Of a stretch of DNA of 64,000 nt, positions 24,301 through 38,830 are shown piece by piece (within the stretch, counting starts at the first letter, position 1; each line of letters starts with the position of its first letter). A program made the translations under genes and the position numbers. The DNA lies in the NCBI RefSeq assembly GCF_028640845.1, contig NC_080539.1, forward strand, positions 179,937,459-180,001,458. The letters run 5' to 3'. Below the pieces are notes generated by a model. It searched no databases. It was not told where the DNA came from and was given only the letters and a program-made list of their open reading frames with translations. The DNA comes from Ahaetulla prasina (lineage: Eukaryota > Chordata > Lepidosauria > Squamata > Colubridae).

Positions 24301-27300
24301 CATGTACTAAACTTCTCTATTGACTATGACTTCCTCACTAAAACCTGTGTGAAGGTTTAGTACATGGGATTTGGGACTTAGTGAATTAGCAGTATTGGCT
24401 ATCCAAAGCTCATTCATATGGTGTTTTGTTTTGTAGAACATAACACTGTTTGAGATGTCCAACTTTCATAATATTTGTTTTCTTTTATCATTCTTTCAGC
24501 TATACAATTTGTTTCCCAAGTTGGGGTTTCTTTTGAGTGCTCGTAAAATAATAATGAAGAATCAAAAGAAGCTCCATGATTTCATACAGACTACCTTCAT
24601 AGAATATCTCCAAGATCTTGATGAAAATGACCAGAGGAATTTTATTGAATCATTTCTTGTTCAGCAAAGAGAAGTAATGGATTATTTTATACATGTCTGT
24701 AACTACTGATTATATTTTTACATATTTTTCTCCATATAAGCTACCTGCTGATTGGTTAAGACCCTTGTTTCAGAAATGTGGAAGAAAACAAATATCTAAA
24801 GACACCCTCTTCAATATTTTCAGAATCTATAACTGCTTAAAATTACACCCAGATTGTTTTTTCCTCTCCATTAAAAATGCCATAAATATTAATCCTTTTC
24901 TGGAGGAATGGCTCCAGGTAGGGATGAGAGTGGGTGATGCCTTTAGTATGCCAATGTTTTCTCTTTGGGTATAACTGTTTGATTTTAGAGTTTTCTTTCT
25001 ATCCATCCCAAAATACAGTTTGGGCATCTCTAACCTCTGGGGGAGGACATATGAAGTCTCTTAGAATTCAGGAATATTGATTATGTGGGTTTCCTTACAG
25101 CATTTTCTTTGTATACTTCAGGAGAACATGAAGATGAGAAATGGTGGATATTTCCATAATGAAAACCTTAAATCTCTTGTAGTTGACTTATTTGGTGCTG
25201 GTACAGAAACGGTAGCAAACACTCTGCGCTGGGCTATACTCCTAATGATGAAATATCCAGAAATTCAAAGTAAGCACTTTTATTTCATTGGTTTGCAATA
25301 AATATATAAAAATGACTGAAAAAGAATGGTTGGCATCTGGAGTGTTATTTGAATGAAGAAAAAAGAGATGAAGTAAGAATTAATTTTAGATAGAGAAGGC
25401 AACACTAAAGAATCTCACTAAAGGAAAATAGACTAAACTTATATCACAAATAAAAAAGAATTTTAATAAACTCAAAACATTTAAAGCTGATAGCGTTAAT
25501 TTTAAGAAACCCACAGAAAAAAAAATGTGTCAAATTGATGAAACAAAGAAAAACCTATTTATGTATATGAACTGGCAGATGTGATCTCAGAACTATTGAC
25601 CCATATCTTTCAAACTACTTGGCACACTGGAGAAGTTTCTGGGGGCTGGAAAAGAGCTGTTCTGGTTCCTACCTTCAAAAAAAAGGGGGGGAATGGGGGC
25701 AGATCCAGGAAATTGTAGATTAATTAGCTTGACATCAAGCTAATTAAAGATTTTGGAAAAGATAAGCAAGCAACAAATCTGCGAACATCTAGAACCGTGA
25801 TGGCAAACCTATGGCACGCATGCTGGAAGCGGCATGCAGACCCATCTCTCTGGGCATGCAAGCCATCACCCGTTGCTCTTCCAGGTTCCATCGTGCCAGC
25901 CAGCTAGTCCTCATGCACACAGGAGCACCAGAAACAGAAGAGCAGCCACCCAGTGCGCATGCGTATGCCAGGAAGATGATCTTCCACGTTTCCAGTGCCT
26001 GCATGTGCGCATGCAAAGACCAGCTGGTCAGTGTGCTTGCGCATGCAAGAAACCCATAGATCATTTTCCTGGCACGTGCATGTACACTGGGTGGTTGCTC
26101 TTCTGGCTTCCGACACACACAGGTGTGCATGCACATGGTCCCGTTTCAGCACTTAGTGCCGAAAAGATTCACCAACCCTGACCTAGAAGCAAACAAAGTT
26201 ATAACCAGAAGCCCACATGGATTTGTGAAAACCAAATTGTGCCTAAAACTAAGGGGCGTGCATAAGAGCACAAAAGTTCCTGTCCTATTGTTCCTTTCAT
26301 TATATCAAATTAACATAGCTGTTGCATACTTTTACATATATATAAGTTTCGGGGGCGATTATATGTGCCCACAGGACCACTCCGAGCCTTCGTCATGACC
26401 CAGTGCCACGACAACCCTGCAGCAGGACATTTTGGATTCTTCAAGACCCTCCACCTGGTGACACGGACCTTTTGGTGGCCCCGAGTGCGGCATGATGTAC
26501 ATGCCTACGTGACATCCTGCGTACCATGCCGGCAAGCCAAGGCCGCCACGGGGGCCCCTCCCGGGCTCCTCCAGCCCTTGCCGACACCCAACAGACCCTG
26601 GGGGGCGATCTCCATGGACTTCCTGACGGACCTGCCACCGTCCTCTGGGTTCACCACGGTGCTGGTGGTGGTGGACATGCTCACCAAGATGGCACACTTC
26701 ATCCCATGCCGCGGACTGCCCACAGCCGCAAAAATGGAGGTGGAAGATGCAGCACATCTTCCGCCTCCATGGTCTACCGGACAGGGTGGTTTCGGACCGC
26801 GGAGTTCAGTTCACAGCTCGCTTCTGGAAGAGCCTGATGGCCGCGTTGGAGGTGCAGGTGTGTCTGTCGTCATCGCATCATCCGGAGATCGACGGGGGTA
26901 CAGAGAAGGTCATCGGTATCCTGGAACAGTATCTCCGTTGCTTCATCAACCAGCAACAGGACAACTGGGCCGATTACCTGTCCCTGGCAGAGTTTGCTTT
27001 TAACAACTCTCAGCACACCTCTACTCAGATGACCCCGTTCTTTGCCAATGTGGGGTACCATCCGCGGCTCTTCCCTCTGGCACCACCGGATTCTCCTGTT
27101 CCCGAAACGCAGACCTTCCTGATGGAATTGCATGCGGTCCAACAGTTGGTATGTCAGCAGCTGGATTGGGCAAAGGAGGACTGCAAACGATCCGCCGACC
27201 GCTCCCGACGGGCAATGCCCCCGCTGGCAGTTGGAGACGGGGTGTGGCTGTCCACCAAACACCTCCCGTCCGACCACCCGGTAAAGAAGTTGGACCACTG

Positions 27301-30300
27301 ATTCATTGGCCCGTTCCCTGTCGAGGCAGTCATCAACCCGGTAGCCTACCGACTGACCCTGCCATGATCCATACGGATCCACCCCGTCTTTCACCGGTCC
27401 CTTCTGGTTCCTGAGGCCACACCGAGTCCCCTTCGGTGCCCAACAGCACCCGTCACTGTCACCGAGGACGGGTCGGAGGAATACGAAGTCCACAGCGTAC
27501 GAGACTCCCGCTGGCTGAAGGGTCGTTTCCAATATTTGATCGCGTGGAAGGGATACGGGACTGATTTCTCCTGGGTAGATGCCTCTGACGTTCATGCCCC
27601 TGACCTGGTGCAGGCCTTCCATGAGCAGAACCCAGCCCGACCGCATCCCGATCATCAGCCCCGGGGGAAGGGCCCTGCGGTGAGGGATAGTGTTGTGACC
27701 CAGGTTCCTGGACCCGGACTCCTGGACTCGGATGATTCAGAAAGTGAGGGAGAAGACCTGGCAAGCCCTGCTTCTCTTGAGCCCTCTCCCTCCCTGGCAC
27801 TCACTCAAAGGGAGGAGGAGGGGCCGGCAAGGCCTGATTCTCCCGGGCCTTCTTCTGATTTGGCAACGCCCCAAGAACAGTTTTGGAGTGATGCAAGACT
27901 GCGCAGACATGACTGGCGCACGCAGCAGAAGCAGCGTTGGGATAAAGCCAAGTAATAATTGTCATGCAGTGACATCTGCAGAGACTATAAATAGGAGGCG
28001 GGACTTCCTGGTTTTTTGTCTTGGACAAAGCAATGAATTTGTGCGGGCAAACTGTATCAATGGAGGGAAGAATATATTTGTGAGTAATTCTGGCCTTATC
28101 TATAATTTCCTCGTTATCTCTAGAAACTTGGCAGGCCCGTGGGTAGACGTGGCCAGGACATCTATCTATGTAAATAAAAGGAGAAAAGGAGGCCTCTGAC
28201 TAACTCTTTGCTGGGAGTATTGGGGGGAGGGAAACAGAACATATATATATATGTAGGTCTTTGGTTATTCGGGTTTTCTCCCGCGTAAAATTGGAAGTGT
28301 CTTGGCGACGTTTCGACGAAGCCTCATTCGTCATCTTCAGGCTTCAGCTTCGTGCTTCTGGGAGCAATGTGTGATTGCAGCTGTTTCTTCCTTTTTAACT
28401 GCTAGTGGGGGTTTGAACTGATTGGGTGGGAGCTTGGCTGTGCTCTGATTGGATTTTTCTATCTCAATGGCTTCTCTGAAAAACGCCCACACAGCATGAA
28501 CAAACGAGATGATACCTCCCGCCTACCAGCCATTTGGAAACCCGCCCTTATTGACAAACGAGTCCCTAACATGAGGAATGACACCAGACCCACACTCACG
28601 AGGTCCACACAGGATGTCACCACCACACATCCACCCAGAAAGCAGACCCAAACCCACACTGATCAGGAAGCATGACCAAGGACCAGAAGCCAGACCGCAG
28701 CTGCAACATTAGCCATTTCTAACCCCTCCAATCCATACATGCAGCAGACTGACACCCACTATGAAGATGTAGCACGACCACGACCACGAAGCCAAACAAC
28801 AGCTATGCAGCTCATTAGCTCAAATCCTCCTGCAACTCAGAGTAATCGGAGCACAAACAAGCCCCCACCCAAACAGGACACACCCCCATCCAATCAGAGC
28901 ACAAAAAAAACCTCCATCCAATCAGAGCACAGCCAAGCTCCCACCCAATCAGTTCAAACCCCCACTAGCAGTTAAAAAGGAAGAAACAGCTGCAATCACA
29001 CATTGCTCCCAGAAGCACGAAGCTGAATCCTGAAGATGACGAATGAGACTTCGTTGAAACATCGCCAAGACACTTCCAATTTTACGCGGGAGAAAACCCG
29101 AATAACCAAAGACCTACATATAAACACCCGCGAAAACCTCAGAATATATATATATATATCTTTTATGATGTATTGTTTTTTATTTATGGCGATGTTTGTG
29201 TATACTGTTGTGACAAAAAAAAATACTTTTATCTCATTCTTTGACTAAGTGACTAAATTAGTGGATCAGTGAAATGCTGTGGACATAATATACTTAGCAT
29301 TCAGTAAGGCATTTGACAAAGTAGACCACAACCAACTTTTTGGTAAGCTAGAAAAATGTGGGATAGATGGATTTGTAACTGGCTGACAAATTGAATTCAA
29401 TGTGTATTCCTTAAAAGAACTACATTCACATGGAGGGAGGTGGGCATTGGTTACCAGTAACTGTGAGTGGGATCTTGGAATCCTAGTACACAATCACCTA
29501 AGTATGAGCCACCAGCATGCAGCAGCAACCAAAAAAGCCAATGCAACCCTGGACTGCATTAATAGAGGGATAGAATCAAGATCATGTGAAGTATTAGTAC
29601 CACTTTACAAAGCCTTAGTGAAACCTCACGTTGAATACTGCATCTTATTCTGGTCAGCACAATATAGAAAAAATGTTCAGACACTGGAAAGATGAAGAGA
29701 AGAGCAACAAGGATGATTAAGGGGCTTAATCATCGTTAATTCCTGCAACCATTCTTCAGTGAAGAACAGCAGTGTTCCAAGATTTGAGGGGCTGCCACAA
29801 AAATAATGGGCTCAAACCAGTGGTGGGATTCAAATAATTTAACAACTGGTTCTCTGCCCTAATGATTTCTTCCAACAACCAGTTCACCAAACTGCTCAGA
29901 AAGTTAACAACCGGTTCTCCCGAAGTGGTGCGAACGGGCTGAATCCCACCACTGGCTCAAACTATTTTCCAAAGCAACAGAGGGCAAAACAAGAAACAAT
30001 GGATGAAAACTAATCAAGGAGAAAAGCAACCTGGAACTAAGGAGAAATTTCCTAATGGTGAGAACAATTGGCTAGTGGAATAGCTTGCCTTCAGAAGTTG
30101 GGGGTGCTCCATCACTGGAAGCTTTTAAGAAGGGACTGGACAGCCAATTGTCTGAAACGGTACAGGATTTCCTGCTTGACCAGCGGCTGGACTAGAAGAC
30201 CTCCAAGGTTCCTTCCAACTCTGTTATTCTATGTTCTATGTTTATTCCATGTTCCTTTATTTTTCCCTTTGTCTTAGCTAGTCAATAGCAAATAAAACCA

Positions 30301-31106
30301 GGAGATGCCCTTCATAGGTTAGTATGAGACAAGAGTATAATGGCTTTCTGTTAAAAAATAATGTATTTCAAATGGATCAGACCTTGACACATCTCTCTCA
30401 GGTCCAATTTACATTTCATTCCTTCTGTGGGTTAAAAATGTAAACTGAGAGTCAATCCTTAGTTCTTCTTCTACCTAAGCAAATTATGAACTCCATAGAC
30501 TTTTAAAATTGCAACTAATGGAATTTTCTCTACCTGTGTAATATTTCCATCATATAATAATTTGCTCTCTGTATTTTTGTAATGTTCCCTCATAAATGAT
30601 TTTGCTTTGTTTCTGCAATATGATAAAGTTCCTTCATGGTTTAGCACCAGTTCTCAATTTTTTTAAATTTTTTTTTGTTTTTATTCAGCAATTTGGAGAC
30701 CACTTGACTCCTGATGGCTCTGAGTTATGGCTTGAATATATGAAACAGAATCATGTATTTTTAATCATTTACTCACCAATTTGGAGACCACTTCACTCCT
30801 GATTCTGAGTTGCTTACAGTTACATAGGTTTATAAATGACCTGAAGATCTACAAAAATCAAAAGCCATCTAACCATAACCTATCACAAAGTCTAAGGAAA
30901 TAGCCAAGTCTTCAATGGTTTTCTGAAAGTTATCAGAGTGACAATGATCTGGATCTCTGGGTGGTACCTTTCCAAAAATGGGTACCAGTTCTGATAGGCA
31001 CATTTTCTGGAGTTCTACCAGATGCCATTAATTGATGTACTTACCATATGAATTGCATTCAGAAGCCTACTACCATTAATCCAATTAGGGCTCATAAGGG
31101 TATAAT

Positions 31107-31153
<47 letters not shown>

Positions 31154-34100
31154 TTTTATTTAATTTATATACTGCCCTTCTCCCAAAGGACTCAGGGCGG
31201 TTTACAACCAGGGTAAAAACACAACTCAGAAAATATAAAAACTACTTAAATTAAAAACTGAAGGAATAAAGACTATAATAAAACTCCAACAAAACTTCAT
31301 TAAGCCAGCCCTGCACGATAAAATAGAAAGGTCTTTAGCTCACGGCGAAAGGTCCGGAGATCAGGCAGTTGACGTATCCTCAGAGGCAGCTCATTCTAGA
31401 GGGCAGGAGCCCCCACAGAGAAGGCTCTTCCCCCTGGGGGTCGCTAGTCTACATTGTTTGATCAACGGCACCCTGAGGAGACCCTCTCTATGGGAGCGCA
31501 TGGGTCGATGGGAGGCTATTGGTAGCAGCAGGCGGTTTCGTAAATAACCCGATCCTATGCCATGGAGTGCTTTAAAGGTGATAACCAACACCTTGAATTG
31601 CACCCGGAAGACCACCAGAAGCCAATGCAGCTCGCGCAGGACAGGTGTTACATGGGAGGCTCGGGTTGTTCCCACTATTACCTACGCAGCCGCATTCTGA
31701 ACTATTTGGAGCCTCCGGGTGCTCTTCAAGGGGAGCCTCATGTAGAGAGCGTTACAGTAGTCCAGGCGGGAAGTGACGAGAGTGTGAGTGACCATGCATA
31801 AAGAATCTCGGTCCAGAAAGGGACGCAACTGGTGTATCAGGCGAACCTGATAAAAAGCCCCCCTGGCAACGGCCGTCATATGCTCTTCTAAAGACAGCCG
31901 TACATCCAGGAGGATGCCTAGATTGTAAACCCTCTCCATGGGTGCCAATGACTCGCCCCCAACAGCCAGCTATGGCATTAGCTGGCTATATCGGGATGCC
32001 AGCATCCATAGCCACTCAGTCTTGGAAGGGTTGAGTCGAAGCCTGTTTCTCTCCATCCAGACCCGCACGGCCTCCAGACACCGGGACATCACTTCAGTGG
32101 CCTCGTTGGGATGGTTTGGGGTGGAAATGTACAGCTGAGTATCGTCAGCATACAGATGGCATCGCACCCCAAAACCATGGATGAGCTCCCCTAGCGGCTT
32201 CATATAGATGTTGAACAGAAGAGGCGAGAGAACCGACCCCTGTGGCACCCCACATATGAGGTGCCTTGCGGCTGATCTCTGCCCTCCTGCCAACACCATC
32301 TGCGACCAATCAGAAAGATAGGAGAACCACCACAGAACGGTGCCCCCCACTCCTAAACCCTCCAACCGGCACAGCAAAATACCATGGTCGATGGTATCAA
32401 AGGCCGCTGAAAGATCTAATAGGACCAGGACAGAGGAACAACCCCTGTCCCGAGCCCTCCAGAGATCATCCACCAATGCGACCAAAGCCGTCTCCGTGCT
32501 GTACCCAGGCCAGAAGCTGGATTGAAACGGGTCAAGATAGGCAGTTTCATCCAGGTACTGTGGGAGTTGTCGTGCCACCACACTCTCTACAACCTTCGCT
32601 ACAAAGCGAAGGTTGGAGACAGGACAATAGTTCGCTAGAACAGCTGGATCCAGGGAGGGCTTCTTGAGGAGGGGCCTCACTCTTTCAAGGCGGCAGGGAA
32701 GACACTCTCTATCAAGGAAGTGTTGACAATTCCCTGAAGCCAGCCTTGTGTAACCTCCTGGGTGGTCAATACCAGCCAGGAGGGACACGGATCCAATAAA
32801 CATGTGGTCGCATTCAATCTCCCCAGTATCCTGTCCATATCTTCTGGAGCAACAGTATTGAACTCTTCCCAGATAACATCCTCAAAGCCTATCTCCATCA
32901 CCCTGCCCAAATCCACCCAGTCAGAGTCCAGACCATCCCGAATCTGAGCGATTTTATCGTGCAGATATTGTCCAAAATCCTCAGCACGCCCTTGCAAGGG
33001 GTCCTCCCATGCTTTCAAATGGAGGAGGGAGTGGGTCACCCTAAACAGGGCGGCTGGGTGATTTTCTGCCAATGCAATAAGAGCGGAAAAATACTCACGT
33101 TTTGCCGCTCTAATCGCCACTAAGTAGGTCTGAATATAAGACCTTACTAGTGTCCGGTCGGATTCGGAATGACTGGCCCTCCAACCGCTCTCTAGGCATC
33201 TTTTCCGGCGCTTCATCCCTCTCAGCTCCTTAGAATACCAAGGAGCCAGTCGAGATCGGTGCTGGGTCAGAGGCCGCAAAGGCACGACGCGATCCAAAGC
33301 CTCAGCGGCCGCCCTTCAATCAGTATAATAAAGCATACAAACCTCTATCCTGTCAAATTCTGGATCAACATTTACAGTAGATTACAGCAATCTATTTGTG
33401 AAATGACTAATGCATAATTGACTCTTTGAAGGGCCTTGATCAGTTAATAAGTAATGTATCATTTAGAATTTATGCATTATCTCCCATTTAAAACAACCTT
33501 CAAAAAGCCTCAACACCGTCAAACTGCATTGCTATTACTATTAGTCTTCTCATTGTTCCTATCACTCATCTTCTCCCACTTATGACTGCATGATTAACTT
33601 TGTTGCTTGTATCCTTATGTTTATATTGATATTGTTTCCTGATTGCTTATTTGTACCCTATGACTATCTTATGATTCTTGACAAATGTATCTTATCTTTT
33701 TATGTACACTGAGAACATATGCACCAAAGACAAATTCTTTGTGTGTTCAATCACACTTGGTCAATAAAGAATTCTATTCTATTCTATTCTATTCTATTCT
33801 ATTCTATTCTATTCTATTCTATTCTATTCTATTCTAGTCTAAAAAAGAAGTCATGTTGGTACATAATGTCATTTTGGTTCTCCAGGAAAGGTACAAGAAG
33901 AAATTGCAAACAAGATTGGTGATATCCAACCAAGGACAAGCCACCGAGCCAAAATGCCGTACACCAATGCCGTGATTCATGAAGTGCAAAGATTTGCTGA
34001 CATTGTTCCATCCAATATGCCATATGCAACCACCATGGACATAACTTTCAAAGGCTTCTTCATTCCCAAGGTGACCAGTCTAACGTGTATTTCACAGGAT

Positions 34101-37100
34101 AGCCTGTTTCATCTCACATAATTTGTGTGTACTCTATATGCTTCATCAATATTCCGTATTTCATGTTTATCCATTTGTAATCGATATGCTAGCAATTCCG
34201 TCATCAGCTTGGGTAAATCATCTTCTTTGTTCTCTGCTATGTTTTGAAATCTCAAATAGAAAGAAGAGCTCTCCATTTCTAGATAAATTATTGTCTTCTC
34301 TAAGTCTTAATTCGCTGCTGTCAATCTTTGCTGCTTCCAATTTCTTTTCAGTTTGTTCTGCTCTTCCCTCTACTATTTTTTTTAATTTGCATTTATATCC
34401 CGCCCTTCTCCGAAGACTCAGGGCAGCTTACACTATGTCAAGCAATAGTCTTCATCCATTTGTATATTATATACAAAGTCAATTTATTGCCCCCAACAAT
34501 CTGGGTCCTCATTTTACCTACCTTATAAAGGATGGAAGGCTGAGTCAACTTTGGGCCTGGTGGGGCTTGAACCTGCAGTAATTGCAAGCAGCTGCTGTTA
34601 TCTTCTGCTCATTTTTGGCTATTGCTTCTTGGATCTTCCCCATTCTGTTGTCTATTTTCTTTATATCTTCTTTCACTTTGCACAGTTCACCTTTCATTTC
34701 TTCATGGTTTTCATTTATGGATTCCTGCGTTTTCATCATAACCTCCTGAATTGTATTCATTGTAGCTTGCATGTTTTGTAAAGTTTATTTATTTATTTAC
34801 TTATTTATTATTTATTTATTATTCATACTTTTATACCGCCCTATCTCCCTAGGGACTCAGGGCGGTGTACAGCCATATAAAAACACATAAATATACAAAG
34901 TAAAACATTAATCTAAAAAACTTATTATATAGGCCGAATATTTAAAATAGAAATATAAATAATAAAACCCGATTTAAAACCAAATTTAAAATTTAAACAT
35001 TTAAAATTTAAAAAATCTAGTCCAGTCCTGCGCAAATAAATAGATGTGTCTTAAGCTCGTGGCGGAAGGTTCGAAGGTCAGGAAGTTGACGAAGTCCTGG
35101 GGGAAGCTCGTTCCAGAGGGTGGGAGCCCCCACAGAAAAGGCCCTTCCCCTGGGTGTCGCCAGTCGGCACTGCCTGGCCGACGGCACCCTGAGGAGTCCC
35201 TCCCTGTGAGAGCGCACGGGCCGGTGGGAGGCATTCAGTGGCAGAAGACGGTCCCGTAAGTAACCCGGCCCTATGCCATGGAGCGCTTTGAAGATCATTA
35301 CCAAAACCTTGAAGCGCACCCGGAAAACCACAGGCAGCCAATGCAGTCTGCGCAGGAGAGGTGTTACATGGGAGCCCCAAGGGGCTCCCTCTATCACCTG
35401 CGCAGCCGCATTCTGAACTACCTGGAGTCTCCTCAAGGGGAGCCCCATGTAGAGAGCATTGCAGTAGTCCAGACGAGATGTCACGAGAGCATGAGTGACC
35501 GTGCATAAGGCATCCCGGTCTAGAAAGGGGCGCAACTGGCGAACCAGGCGAACCTGGTAAAAAGCTCTCCTGGAGACGGCCATCAAATGATCTTCAAAAG
35601 ACAGCCAGGAGGACGCCCAAGTTGCGTACCCTCTCCATTGGGGCCAATGACTCGCCCCCAACAGTCAGCCATGGCTGCAACTGACTGTACCGGGATGCCA
35701 GCATCCACAGCCACTCCGTCTTGGAGGGATTGAGCTTGAGCCTGTTTCTCCCCATCCAGACCCGTACGGCTTCCAGACACCGGGACAACACCTCGATAGC
35801 TTCGTTGGGGTGGTCCGGTGTGGAAAAGTACAGCTGAGTGTCATCAGCGTACAGCTGGTACCTCACACCGAAACCACTGATGATCTCACCCAGCGGCTTC
35901 ATATAGATGTTGAACAAGAGGGGCGAGAGAATCGACCCCTGAGGCACCCCACAAGTGAGGCGTCTCGGGGCCGACCTCTGCCCCCCCGTCAACACCGTCT
36001 GCGACCGATCGGAGAGATAGGAGGAGAACCACCGATAAACGGTGCCTCCCACTCCCAATCCCTCCAACCGGTGCAGCAGGATACCATGGTCGATGGTATC
36101 AAAAGCCGCTGAGAGGTCTAATAGGACCAAGGCAGAGGAATAACCCCTATCCCTGGCCCTCCAGAGATCATCCACCAACGCGACCAAAGCCGTCTCAGTG
36201 CTGTAACCGGGCCGGAAACCGGACTGGAACGGGTCTAGATAGACAGTTTCCTCCAGGTACCGAGGTAGCTGACATGCCACGACACTCTCTATAACCTTCG
36301 CGAAGGTTGGAGACCGGATGATAATTACCTAACACAGCTGGGTCCAGAGAAGGCTTCTTGAGGAGAGGCCTCACCACTGCCTCTTTCAAGGCAGCCGGAA
36401 AGACCCCCTCCAACAAAGAAGCATTTGTAAGCCCCTGGAGCCAGCCTCGTGTCACATCCTGTGCGGCCAGCACCAACCAGGAGGGACACGGGTCCAGTAA
36501 ACATGTGGTGGCATTCAACCTACCCAGTAACCTGTCCATGTCCTCTGGAGCCACAGGGTCAAACTCATCCCAAACAATCTCAACAAGACGGCTCTCAGAC
36601 ATCCCACCTGGATCCACCCAATTTTGGTCCAGACCGTCCCGAAGTTGAACAATTTTGTCGTATAGATAACCACTAAACTCCTCAGCACGTCCCTGCAACG
36701 GGTCATCCCGCTCTCCCTGTTGAAGGAGAGAGCGAGTTACCCGAAACAGGGCGGCCGGGCGGTTATCTGCCAACGCAATGAGGGAGGAGACGTAGCAACG
36801 TCTCGCTTCCCTCATTGCCACTAGGTAGGCCCTAGTATAGGACCTAACTAGTGTCCGATCAGCCTCCGAACGACTGGACCTCCAGGAACTCTCTAGGCAT
36901 CTTCTCTGGCGTTTCATCCCCCTCAGCTCCTCGGAGTACCAGGGAGCTGGTTGAGACCTACGCCGGGTCAGAGGCTGCAAAGGCACGACACGATCCAAGG
37001 CCCCCGCCGCGGCTCGTTCCCAAGCCGCGACAAGTTCCTCGGCCGTGCCGTGAGCCAGACCCTCAGGAAACGGCCCAAGCTCCATCTGGAACCTCTCCGG

Positions 37101-38750
37101 GTCCATCAGGCGCCTGGGACGGAACCAACGTATTGGTTCTGTCTCCCTGCGGTGTTGAGTGGCGGTCAGAAAGTCTAGGCGAAGGAGGAAGTGATCTGAC
37201 CATGACAAAGGCTCAATGACTAAATCCCTCAAGTCCAGATCCTTCAACCACTGACCAGAGATGAAAATCAAATCCAGAGTGCCACCCCCACTGTGAGTAG
37301 GGCCATCAACTACTTGAGTCATGTCCAAGGCCGTCATGGAAGCCGTGAACTCCCGAGCAGCTGAAGATGACATGCCGGTCGATGGCAAGTTAAAGTCCCC
37401 CATGACAATAAGTCTGGGGGTCTCCACCGCCACTCCAGCAAGCACCTCCAGGAGCTCGGGCAGGGCTGCTGCCATGCCACAAGGAGCCAGGTATGTGACA
37501 AACAAGCCCATCTGACATCTATGACCCCACCTCACAAAGAGGGATTCAGCAATCTGAGGTACAGTGGTCTCCCTCGGCTCCAGACTCTCTCTAATCACAA
37601 CCGCCACCCGTCCACCCCTACCCTGGGCCCTCCACCCCTACCCTGGGCCCTCCACCCCTACCCTGGGCAAGTTAATGCAGATCCTGGTTTTTTGCTACTT
37701 GACATGTCAGTTATTAATTTCTGACCTGCTGGGGAGGCTGTCATTGGAATTGTCTTCTTTACAGTTTTAGTGACTGTAGTTGTGTTTGAAATTTTTAACT
37801 TTTGGAGAAGGTTATTCCACAATACCATAGGTGTTTGGTCTTCTACTCTAATAAGTCCTTCCTTAATCACTACTGCTGACTATATCTCTTTTTGTATCTA
37901 ATAGTATCTAATAGTTAACCCTAAAACAATTCTGATATTATTATAGTCACTACAGAAATATAATATAGTTCATCAATTTAGTCCAACATATATCTATTTT
38001 CTATAAACAATTATTTATATAAACCACTATTGTAGATTATTCTACTTATAATTAATATTATTTAATAAACAATATCTTAACTTGGCTTAACTATATATTT
38101 TTTCTGGTCCAACACCTTAAAGCCACAGGACATAAAATTGATTTTAAAAATACCAGAACTATCGCCAAAACTGAACTTTAACAACAGAATAATCAGAGAA
38201 GCCATCGAGATAGAAAAATACCCACACAGCATGAATAAACGAGATGATACCTCCCACCTACCAGCCATTTGGAAACCCGCCCTTATCGACAAACGAGTCC
38301 CTAACACGAGGAATGACACCAGACCCACACTCATGAGGTCCACACAGGATGTCACCACCACACATCCACCCAGAAAGCAGACCCAAACCCACACTGATCA
38401 GGAAGCACGACCAAGGACCAGAAGCCAGACCGCAGCTGCAACATTAGCCATTTCAAACCCTCCACAGCTCACCAGCTCAAATCCCCTGCAACTCAGACTA
38501 ATCTGAGCACAACCAAGCCCCCACCAACACAGGACACACCCCAGCCAATCAGAGCACAAAAAACCCCATCCAATCAGAGCACAGCCAAGCTCCCACCCAA
38601 TCAGTTCAAACCCCACTAGCAGTTAAAAGGAAGAAACAGCTGCAATCACACATTGCTCCCAGAAGCAAGCTGAATCCTGAAGATGAGATGAGACTTAACG
38701 TCCAAGACACTTCCAATTTTACGCGGAGAAAACCCGAATAACCAAAGACC

Positions 38751-38830
<80 letters not shown>

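Larger units (their letters stand above)
28253..29158 (+). mobile_element. Penelope-like element with inverted termini
   Basis: A terminal segment of about 205 bp occurs inverted at 28253-28459 (-) and direct at 28914-29117 (+), as in Penelope pseudo-LTRs. Between them, 28483-28912 encodes the tail of the Penelope ORF ([15 protein letters not shown]). The left arm switches strand near 28470-28485 within GAGATAGAAAAA. AT runs border both sides. There is no RT or endonuclease, so the copy is defective. Confidence 0.8.

Noticed and set aside
24693..24974. 93-codon ORF in intron 5 considered as an extra exon
   Set aside because: No P450 homology, and exons 5 and 6 join in phase without it.
25789..26181. 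115-codon ORFs on both strands
   Set aside because: They fill the hAT-like element of 25797-26182 and reflect its GCATGC-rich repeats; no transposase motif.
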